Positions 1-9,900 of a stretch of 64,000 nt of DNA are shown here, piece after piece. Under the pieces are notes generated by a model. It did no database searches and was not told the origin of the DNA. It saw only the letters and a program-made list of their open reading frames with translations. The DNA is from PoT sp049331405 (lineage in GTDB: Bacteria; Planctomycetota; Planctomycetia; Isosphaerales; Isosphaeraceae): assembly GCF_049331405.1 (NCBI RefSeq), contig NZ_CP186274.1, positions 6,386,001 through 6,450,000 of the forward strand. The letters run 5' to 3'. The position numbers and the translations under genes were made by a program. Position 1 is the stretch's first letter; every line of letters starts with the position of its first letter.

Positions 1-547
1 CGGGCGTTGGTAGGTCGTCGATGGCGCGTTCGGACTCCTCATGCCAGCGCAGCTCCGCCTCGATCTGCATCTCGCGGCGGCGGAACATGAGGCTATCCAG
101 CGGCCCAATCTTCCCCTCGAGCCGGAGTCGGGACCCCTCGGCGCGGATGCCGGCGAGGGCCCCGGCGAGCTTCGACCTGCGCTCGGCGAGGAGTCTCAGC
201 AACTCGGCCTTCGCCCAGGTCCGGCCGAAGATCAGGGCCACGCCGAACGCGTCGGGCCCGAACTGGAGTTCGCGGATCGCCTCCTCTCGAAGGAGGCCCA
301 GGTTTCGAAGCCCCGCGTCGGTGATCCGATAGACGGTGCGGGTCGGCCTCAGCCCCACCTGCTCCGTCCGGACCGGCTCGACCAGCCCCTCTTCCGCCAT
401 GCGCCCAATTTCGCGATACAGAGCCCCGACGCTGACCCCGCCCCAGTTGGAGACATTCGTCTGCTCGGCCTCGCGTCGGATCTGGTGCCCGTGCCGGGGC
501 CCCTGGCTCGCGAGCAGTCCCAGCACCATCAGTCGTGAGAGATTCAT
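1..547 (-). CDS. PadR-family transcriptional regulator (3' end outside window)
   Basis: About 182 residues are visible; the reading frame is still open at base 1, so the C-terminus is missing. The N-terminus MNLSRLMVLGLLASQGPRHG, followed by GHQIRREAE and the GALYREIGRMAEEGLVEPVR segment, is the classical PadR winged helix: recognition helix, then wing. The later part is charged and helical, as expected for the PadR dimerisation domain. PadR proteins are cytoplasmic repressors that usually control their own gene and a neighbouring transporter or detoxification gene; the target here is unknown. The start is the ATG at 547. A 20-bp inverted repeat lies four bases upstream of it, which suggests autorepression. 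It is divergent from the giant TPR gene. Confidence 0.85.
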   Translation of the reverse strand, partial: MNLSRLMVLGLLASQGPRHGHQIRREAEQTNVSNWGGVSVGALYREIGRMAEEGLVEPVRTEQVGLRPTRTVYRITDAGLRNLGLLREEAIRELQFGPDAFGVALIFGRTWAKAELLRLLAERRSKLAGALAGIRAEGSRLRLEGKIGPLDSLMFRRREMQIEAELRWHEESERAIDDLPTP

Positions 548-550
548 GAA

Positions 551-570
551 ATTAGTATCGGGAGACTAAT
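551..570. promoter_or_regulatory. Candidate PadR operator (inverted repeat)
   Basis: ATTAGT (551-556) and ACTAAT (565-570) form perfect 6-bp arms separated by 8 bases, and the inner TC/GA also pair. The site lies directly upstream of the padR-like start codon at 547. A 6-8-6 palindrome fits the operator geometry known for PadR proteins. Autoregulation is inferred. Confidence 0.55.
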
Positions 571-840
571 CTCGTATGTCAATCGCTGCCGTCAAGGTTT
601 GAGACGGGTTGAATCGGTGTCGATCGGGGTGGTCGAACCCAAGGCGGAGGCCCCCAAAAACCGTTCACAAGCGTCGCCGGTGTGTCCCGGGGAGTTATGG
701 CCGATACGAAGGCGTCTAGTGCGAGCGAAGATCGTCCTTATCGTCAAGGATCGCCGTGCCTTGGGGAGCGTAACGGCGTCCGGAGAGTCACGGTGGAAAT
801 CCAGTCTGTGGAAATGAACAATGCGAATGAAATTGAGAAA

Positions 841-863
841 CGAGCATCTCTTGAAAATGCTCG
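841..863. promoter_or_regulatory. 7-bp inverted repeat upstream of giant TPR gene
   Basis: CGAGCAT (841-847) and ATGCTCG (857-863) are perfect inverted arms with a 9-base spacer. No T-run follows, so an operator is more likely than a terminator. It lies about 20 bases upstream of a TTGACA hexamer. Confidence 0.35.
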
Positions 864-883
864 GATGGGGTCGTTCTCGACAA

Positions 884-912
884 TTGACAGGGTTAGTTCA
901 GGGGTTTACCTT
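884..912 (+). promoter_or_regulatory. Candidate promoter of giant TPR gene
   Basis: A perfect TTGACA (884-889) is followed after 17 bases by TACCTT (907-912), which matches the -10 consensus at only three positions. It lies about 67 bases upstream of the start codon. The -35 and spacing are good and the -10 is weak. Confidence 0.3.
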
Positions 913-978
913 GCAGTGACGAGGTATTGCGAGAACTGTCTTTAACGGTTTTACAATTCTTCAAGGAAGGTGACCTCC

Positions 979-3900
979 ATGTCGCATCGACCCTGGCACA
1001 TCTTAATTCTGCTGGCATGGTTGCTAATAAGTATGCCGTCAATTGCCTCGGCCCAGAGGCCCAGGAAAGAGGCCGAGCCGAGTGCGGAGATATCGGCCGA
1101 AGAGACGCGTGAGCGTACGATCATTGACCGGTTCGTCACGCTGCTGGAGAAGAACCCGAGGCGCGGCACGGCCCTCGACCGGATCTATGGCTATCACGTC
1201 GAACGCGGCTCGATCGACGCGTTCCTCAAGCCCTATCAGGATCGCGTGGCCAAGGATCCCGAAGACGGCGCCGCCTGGCTGATCCTGGGCCTGTTCGAGT
1301 CCCAGCGCGGGCGAGACGCCGCCGCCGTGGCCGCCTTCAAGCAGGCCGAGGCGAAGAGGGCGGCCGACCCCCTGCCCTGCTACTACCTGGGCCAGGCCCT
1401 CATCCTCACCGGTCAGCCGGAGGCCGCCGCCGAGGCGCTCGAGCGGGCCATCGCCCGCAAGCCGACCCGCGCGGACATGCTCGAGATCTACCAGGCCCTG
1501 GGGCGGTCGTATCAGCGGACCCGGCAGAATGAGAAGGCCCTGGCCGTCTGGAACCGGCTCGAGGCCCAGTTCCCCAACGACCTCCGGGTCAAGGAGCAGG
1601 TCGCCGACGCCCTGGCCGAGGAAGCCCAGCCTGCGCAGGCGTTGACCCGATACGAGGCGCTGGCCAAGGCCGTCAAGGACAAGTATCGCCAGGTCCGGTT
1701 CCAGATGGAGGCCGCCGAGCTGAAGGTCCGGCTCGCCAGGTCGGCCGAGGCCCTTGATGACTTCGAGCGCATGCTCGGCCAGCTCAATCCCGATAGCTGG
1801 CTCTATCGCGAGGTCCGCCGCAAAATCGAGGAAGTCTTCCTCCGCAACGACGACCTCGCCGGGCTCGCCGCTTATTACGAGCGCTGGATCAAGAAGACCC
1901 CGGACGACGTCGAGGCCTTCTCCCGACTCGGCAAGACGCTGGCGAACCAGGGGCGCACGGCCGATGCCCTCGTCTGGTTCGAGAAGGCCGTCAAGCTCGC
2001 CCCTTCCCGGAGAGAACTCCGCAAGGCCCTCATCGATCAGTTGATCCAGGACGGAAAATATGCGGATGCATCCAAGCAATATGAGGAGATCCACAAGGCC
2101 GACCCCAAGAACCTCGACGTGGTCCGCGAGTGGGGCCAGGTGCTCCTGAAGGACGAGACGAAGCCGGAGGCCGCGCGCAAGCAGACGGCCTCGGAGATCT
2201 GGATCAAGCTGACCGAGGGCAAGGAGCCCGACCCGCTGATCGTCTCCCAGGTCGCCGACCTCTTCCGCCAGGCCGAGATGCCCGACCAGGCGATCAACCT
2301 CTACAAGAAGGCGATCGCGCTGGCCCCCGAGGCCACGCAGTATCGCGAGTATCTCGGCGAGTTCCTCCACACCTTGAAGCGTCCCGACGAGGCCAAGGCC
2401 GTCTGGGGCGAGATCGCCGCCGGGTCCCGACACAACGCCAAGAACCTCGCTCGGCTCGGCGAGGTCCTCGCCGGGTTCGGCTATCGCAAGGAGGCCGTCG
2501 ACGCCTTCGCCGAGGCCTGCAAGCTCGACGACAACGAGTACGACCTCCGGGTCAAGTATGCCGATGCCCTGTTCCAGCTCGATCGCCACGACGACACGCT
2601 CGCCCAGCTCGACGCCGCCGACAAGCTCGCGACCGACCCCGAGCAGTCGGAGGCCGTGCTGGAGCGTCGGATCAAGACGTACCAGGCCGCCAATGCCCTA
2701 CTGGCCCAGGCCGATGCCTTGCAGAAAGAGCTCGACGGCGGCAAGGAACCGACGGCGACGCGATGGCTCCGGCTGGCTCGCTACCTCGAGGCCGAGCAGA
2801 AGCCGGCGGAGGCCTCGAGCGCGATCAAGAAGGCCATGCAGGCCGATCCGAAATCGGTCCCGGTGCGCACGGCCGCCTCGCGGATCTTCGAGATGGGCGG
2901 GGACCTCGGCGCGGCCACGGAGGTCCTCAAGGAGTTGACCAGGCTCGATCGTCGAGGACGATCGGGCTACTTCGCCAGCCTCGCCAAGCTCGAGGCCAGG
3001 CTCGGCCGTCGCGAGGCCGCGCTCGCCGCGGGACGCGAACTCCTGGCCGCCTCGCCCGGGAACCCGGAAACGTATCAAGATTATTCCGACCTTTGCTTCC
3101 AACTCGGCGAGGTCGAGGAAGGGCTCGACGCCCTCCGTCGCTCGGTGAGGGCCAACCCCTCCGACCCCAAGGTCGCCCTGACGTTGGCCGAGGCACTCGC
3201 CCGGCAATTCCGCACGGATGAAGCCATCGAGCTTTTCTGGCGAGCCTTCGAGAAGTCGGCCGAGCTCGACGCCAAGGTGGGCGTCATCGCGAGGCTCACC
3301 GAGCTCTACCTCCTGCGCAACCAGTTCGACCGCCTCGTCTCCAGGCTCGAGCGTCTCCAGGCCGAGCCCGACAAGCAGCGCGAGATGAGCCTTTGCCTGG
3401 CCCAGGCGTATGCCTCGGCGGGGGACCTCGGCACCGCCCGCCAGGAGCTCGAACGGCTCCTCGCGACGAACGCGCGTGACGCCCAGATCCTCGGCCAGCT
3501 CTCGACGCTGAGCGAGAGCGAGAGTGACCTGGCCGCCGCCGTCAAGTTCCAGAAGCAGCTCGTCGAGATCACGCCCACCGAGGACGCGCAGCTCCGCCTG
3601 GCCCAGCTCCACCTCCAGGCGGGCGAAGGGGCGGAGGCCGAGGCCATCTGGTCGCGACTCGCGGCCAGCGACAAGGATTCGGCCCGCTCGCTTCAGGCGG
3701 TCGATAGCCTCCTCGGGGCCAACAAACGCGAGGCCGTGCTCACGCTGACCGATCGACTGATCCGCCGGAAGCCCGACGACTGGGAGGCCCTCTTCCGCGA
3801 GGGGCTCGCCCTCTCGGGCCTGAACCGGGACGAGGAGGCGGCCCGCCGCTTCCGCTCGATCCTCGAGCTCCACACGAACGACGACGAGATCGGGGCGCTC

Positions 3901-6900
3901 GCGAAGTCGCGCATGAGGAACAATTCGAATCGCCCCGCGGGAGCCTTGCCCACGACTGCGGCGGCGGCCATGCGTATCCGCACGATCCCGCTGCAGGACC
4001 GGGTCTATAGCGCCAGTCAGGCCCGGATGGCGGTCGGCCTGGATAATCGGTACTCGTATGGGCTCTCGAGCAATTACGTCTGGTCTCCCTTCGATTACGG
4101 GCAGGCCCGGATGGCGGCGCTGGCCTGGCTCTATCACCAGGCGGAGAAGAGCAAGGCGCAGGACAATTACCTGAAAGAACAACTCGCCGCCCGCGACAAG
4201 AACCCCGGCGACCCTCGGCTTGCCTGGGATTGGTATCTGCTCCAGCTCGTCCTCCAGGATCAGACCCAGACGTATGACGCCGCCAAGGAACTCGCTCATC
4301 GGTTCCCGAGCGACCCGTCGGCACTCTGGGTCTACCTCAACTCGCTCTCGTCGCGCACCTCCGGCACCGGCGTGAACGTGCGGATGGCCGCTCGCGCGGG
4401 TTCGGCGTCCGACCCGACCCCCGCCCTGTCCGCCGAGGAACTCGACCAGGTCGTCTCGGCGTTCCAGGGGCTGCGAAAGCGTCGGCCGGACTGGATCCAG
4501 GGGACCGTGCTCCCCAACGTCCTCGTGGAATTGAAGCGGGCCAAGCGCACCGAGCAGGAGACGGCGGTCTATCGCGAGGAGCTCGACACGGCGCAGGATC
4601 CGGGGACCATCGCCTCGCTGATCCAGGCCGCCGGGACCCGCGGGGATGTCGACGCCCTGATTGCCCTGATCGACAGGTCGGAGAAGCTCCAGGCCAATCG
4701 CACGAGTTCCTCGATGATGTATTACTCACCGACGAGCCATCTCGCGGCGATCTCGCAGACGATCTCCGCCCGGGGCGATGCCAAGTCGTACGCCGACATC
4801 CCCAGGTTGATCGATCAGCAATTGCTCATCGCCCGCAGGGCTCGACAATCTGGCAAGCGCAATCGGACGGCCGCGAGGAGTTCGGCCAATGTCGCCATCA
4901 GTTCGCGGATCGTGATCTATCAGGCGAACGGCCAGGCCCGGAGCATGCAGGTCGACTATCCCACACCGAACGCCTATCTCGACCAGAGCGGGATCAGTAC
5001 GCTCCGCAATGCCTTCGATATCTACAAACGTGACGACCTTCTGAGCGACCTGCTGGGCTATTACCGCAAGCGGGCCGAGAAGGCCGAGTCGGCCCAGGAC
5101 CGCCTCGACGCCTCGCTCGTCCTGAGCGCCCTGGACTGGTGGGACGAGAACAAGGATACCGCCGTCGCCGACCTCAAGAAGGCGGTCGAGTTCTCGGGCG
5201 GAGACAACGAGCTTGCGCTCGCCCTTGCCGCCCTCTACGAGCGGCAAGGGGAGCCGGATGAGGCGATGGCGACCCTCGACGGCATCGAGGCGCTCGACAA
5301 CACCACGGTGCAGAACCGCGAGCTCGCCGCGCTCCGGCTCGCCGTCTCGACGGGCAACCTCGACCGCGCCCGGCTCGCCTGCGACCGCCTGTTCGGCCTC
5401 CGGCTCGACGCGGCGACGCAGACGATGCTGGCCGGGCAGATGCACCAGCTCGGCATGCACGACCAGGCCGAGTCGGTCCTGGCCAGGGCCCAGCGCAGGG
5501 CCGGGCAGCAGACCTCGACCCTGGTCGTGCTCATGTCCGAGTATCAGCGGCAGGACAAGGCCGACCAGGCGACGCAGATCGCCAGCCAGATCCTCCGCCG
5601 GGGGAACCGACGCACGCTCCCCCCCGGCTATTACAACGAGGAGGAATCGGCCCGCGACGAGGCCATCCGCGTGCTGGGGCGCTCGGGCAAGCTCAAGGAG
5701 CTGATCGCCAGGCTCGAGGCCCAGGCCGAGCGCTCGCCGAAGTCGTTGCAGATCCTCCAGAGCCTCGCCGATTATTACAGGGCCGCCAACGACCGCGCGA
5801 AGGAAAAGGCGACCTATGATCGTATCATCAAGATCAAGCCCGATGATGCAAAACTGCGATTCCAGCTCGCCACCCAGCTCTCGCAGACGGGGGACTTCGC
5901 CGCGGCGGTCGAGCACATCCGCGAGGCGGTGAAGCAGGAGCCGATGCTACTGGCCAACAACGGCTTCGACTCGGTGATGAGCATCTACCGCCAGGCGAGG
6001 AAGATGGAGGAGCTGGCCACGCTCCTCGATTCGATCGACCTGAAGTCGATCAGCCAGCCCTATTACGTCGGCCAGATCCTCCAGGGCCTGCTGGCGGATC
6101 CGAAGACCAAGGATCAGGGCCGGAAGCTCCTCAAGAAGGCCTGGGATGTTTTCGCCGATCAACGTTCCCAGATCATGGCGTATCTGGATAACAATGAATC
6201 CTGGTGGAACGAGCCCGAGGCCTACGAGATGTGCGTCTCGGCGCTGATCCCCAACGCCGCGAAGGTCCGGCGCGATCCCTGGACGGGGCTCTATGAGATC
6301 TCGATGTACCAGGGGGACGGCCGGATCGTCGGCATGCTGACCCGGGTCATCTCGGCGGCGAAGCGGCTCAACAAGCTCGATGAACTCGGCCGGCAGGTCG
6401 ACGAGAGCCTCAAGCAGTTCCCCCAGTGGTCGGGCGGGAAGGCCATGTCCGCCATCCTGCTGGCCCACTCGAATCGCGTCGCCGAGGCCCGCGCACGCCT
6501 CAAGGATCTCCTCGACGAGGAAAACAAGGGCGTGCCGACCCAGATGCGCTGGGTCGTGGCCCAGGAGCTGGAGGACGTCCCCTCGCTGCAAGAGGACGTG
6601 GTCAAGCTCTACGAGCGCGAGATCAAGGATTCGCTGACCTCGAATAACCGGAGCAATGGGCTGCAGTACAACACCCCGATCCTCCGCCTGATCGCGATCT
6701 ACAAGCAGACGGGGAGGTCCGAGCAGGCTCGGAACTGGCTGCGGAAACTGTCGGAGGTCAAGCCCGACTACTCGGGCTATCCGATCCAGTACCTTGCCAG
6801 CCAGAAGGCCAACGATCTGAACGAACTCGCGGCGCAGATGCTCCAGCTCGACGCGACGATCGACGCCGTGCGGCTCTACGGCGAGATGTTCGAGGCCGCC

Positions 6901-9900
6901 GCCAACATCCCCGCCGACTCGAACTATTACCCCAGCCGCGAGAACGCCACGAACATGGCCCAGCAGGGGCTCGAGCAGGCGTTCAACTCGATCAAGGCCG
7001 ACGCCCTGGGCGCCTGCTTCGCGGGGTTGCTCGAGCCGAAGCCGAACCCCAAGCCCGGCGAGCCGCAGCTGAACCTGATGCTCGGCGTCAGGCCTCGGGC
7101 GCTGGATCGGGCCGCGGTCTTCAGCTTGGCCGATGTCCTGATCGCGGCGACGACCACTCGACCGGAGGCCCGCGCGGCGGTCCAGGCCTCGCTGGCGAAG
7201 GCCGCCGAACGGGCCCCGGATGACATCTCGGTCCAGGTCGGGCTCGCGCTCGTCGCCTTCGCCTCCGGCTCGGCCGAGGGCATCGACCAGTCGACCAAGA
7301 ACCTGGCCGACCTGATGGCGAAGACTCCCCTGGAAAACCTGCCCGCAGGAACCCGGGCCAACGCCCGGCAACGCGAGGAGGCCGCGAGGCAGATGGGCCT
7401 CTGGCTCGTGGCCCGGGCCTGCTGGACGGTGGATTCGGTCCGGGATCGCGGCGACGTCTTCGCGACCCGGGCCTTCGAAGCCGCGCAACGCCAGGTCGAC
7501 ACGTACCCGGCCCTGGCCATGCTCCGGGAGTGGGGACAGGTGGCGCTCGACCGCGGCGACCGCCCCACGGCCGAGGCCCGCTGGTCCAGGATGCTCGCCA
7601 TGATCACCGTCAAACCCACCCCCGCGAAGTCGGCCAGGAAGCCGGCGAGGCCCGACGGGGTGCCCGTGCCTGCGCCGGCACCGGCTCCGGCGGCCCCCGC
7701 GCCGGCGCGACCGACGGTCGGGGTCAAGAAGGTGAGTCAGCTCGTCGTCACGACGCCCGCCGCGCCGCAGGCCGCGCCTTCCTCGATCTCGTCGCTGACC
7801 TCCGAACGGTTCGAGCAGGCCGCCCAACTCGCCAAGCTCGCCGCCGAGAAGGGGATGAATGACCTCTCGCTCCGCGCCGTCCGCGAGGCGATCAAGAGCG
7901 GTCCACCCATGAACCCGACCTTGCCCGACGCGTCGATGAGCATGTCCGTCCGATCCAGGAGGGGCATGGCGACGACGAGTGCGAATGCGGCCGACCCCCT
8001 GGTCGAGCGCCAGCTCACGACGCTCGTCCCCTTGTGGAAGCGGTCGGGCGTGACACCGGCGCAGATCTACGAGATCCTGCGCGACGCGGTCCTGCCCGAG
8101 TCGCGCCCGCAGGAAGTCTTCCTCTATGCCCAGCCGCTCGCGAATCCGGAGTCTTACGGCAACACGTCGCTGCCCGAACCGAGGAATCTCGGGTCCCTCC
8201 TGGTCCAGGCCGCGATCGACGCGAAACAGACGGACGACCTCCGGAAGGTGCTCGAGCCGCGACGGGGCCAACTCCTCGCCGAGCCTTCCGCCTCGGTGCT
8301 CCTGTCGCTCCTGGGGATCGGCCTGGAGGATGATGCGTTGGCGGGGCCGGCGCTCGATGCCCTGGTGACGCGGCTCCAGCGCGATTCGCTCCTGAACTCG
8401 GCGACGCTGGCTTGCCAGGTGGCGATCCCGGCGCTGGGCCGTCAGGGCCTCGCCCCTCGCGGCGAGGCCCTGCTCGAGGCCGTCCTGAAGCACCTGGGCA
8501 CTCAGCCCGAGGAGGAGCCGCGCAACTCGTTGCAAAGGCTCCTGGCCCGCCACTGGTTCGCGAAGAAGGAGCTGGAGAAAGGCCGGAGGCTCCTCGAGCA
8601 GTCTCTCTCGGCGACCGAAGGGGGGCTGGCGGCCTCGCGGAACAACGTTGATTATGTGTTCTACCGACGCAAGATGATCTTTGCCAACTTCGCCGACGAA
8701 TATGCCCGCGCCGGGCAAGTCGATGATGCCCTGGACCTCCTGGGTCGCTATAGCGACCTGCCGCAGAGCCGGTATAACTACGGCGACTCGCGAAGCCTGG
8801 GCGTCACGCTCGTCCGCCAGATCTCCCAACTCCCCGCCGCGGAACGATACGAGAGGCTCAAGGTTTGGACCCTGCCCACCGCGTCACGGACCACCGTGCG
8901 GCTGCTGGGAGAGTCGATGGCATACGAGCCACTCCCGGCCATCTTCACCCCCCAGCCGATCCCATCCGCCTGCTTTTCGGATTCGCTCAGTACGGCCGAC
9001 CTGCTCCTCGAAGCGGCGAAGGAGGCCGGCAAGCTCGACGACCTCGACGCGGAGTTGCAGAAGGCCGTCGAGAAGAAGCAGGACGGGGCCGAGATGCTCT
9101 GGCTCCTGACGAGGATCGCCCGGGGGCAGGCCGACACGGTCGCCGACCGCCTCACTCGCCTGGCCGACGAGTACCGGACGAAGCTCGCCGAGAAGCCCGC
9201 CCCCGACGAAACGAACCGGTACAGCCCATCGCGGCCGACCTACGAATGGCCCGCTTACCTCGTCGCGAAGGCCTGCCTGGCCGACCCCAAACTCGCCGAA
9301 ATCGGCGAACGCATGGGAAAGGACCTGGTCAAGCTCGCCTTCCCGCCAGCCCAGTTCGATGCCAACCTCGCGCAGTTCCTGCAACTCGACCTCGCCGAAA
9401 GCGCCTGGCAACGAGCCGCGGGCCAGGGGTCGAAGCTGGATCGCGACCCCGGGCTCTTGCACTGGCCGAACGATCATTTGTCGAATTCGACGCAGGGGGG
9501 ATGGGCCTTGCAGGATGGGCTCCTCTCGTCCTTCGGGGGGACCCCGACGACGCTCCGGCTCGGATTCCCGGTGGCGGGGACGTTCACGTTCTCGTTCGAC
9601 GCATTCCTGGATGACGATCATGGCGCCGGCATCGCCTATGGAGGGTTGAACGTCGGCGTCCAGGGCAAGGTGAAGAAGGTCCCCGTCCAGGGTGAGGCCC
9701 CCAGCGTGAGGCAGTGGGTGAGGCCCGGGGCATTCAACCGCATCACGATCGCCGCCGAGCCGGAGAAGGTCCGGGCCTTGGTGAACGGACACGTCATCCA
9801 GGAGACCAACCGGTCGGCCGACTCGGCCCCCTGGCTGGGCTTCCTACATTCGCCTAAAGCCGTCTACCGGAATCCGGAGTTCTCCGGCAGCCCGGAGATC

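Larger units (their letters stand above)
548..978. other. Intergenic region between PadR gene and giant TPR gene
   Basis: This 431-base divergent spacer contains no supportable gene. Short open frames here lack ribosome sites and family signatures. It holds the PadR-type palindrome at its left end, and a 7-bp inverted repeat plus a candidate promoter near its right end. Confidence 0.6.

Noticed and set aside
5947..8829. Minus-strand frame of 960 codons inside the giant TPR gene
   Set aside because: No family resemblance and Arg/Gly/Leu-rich composition; the TPR pattern is on the plus strand.
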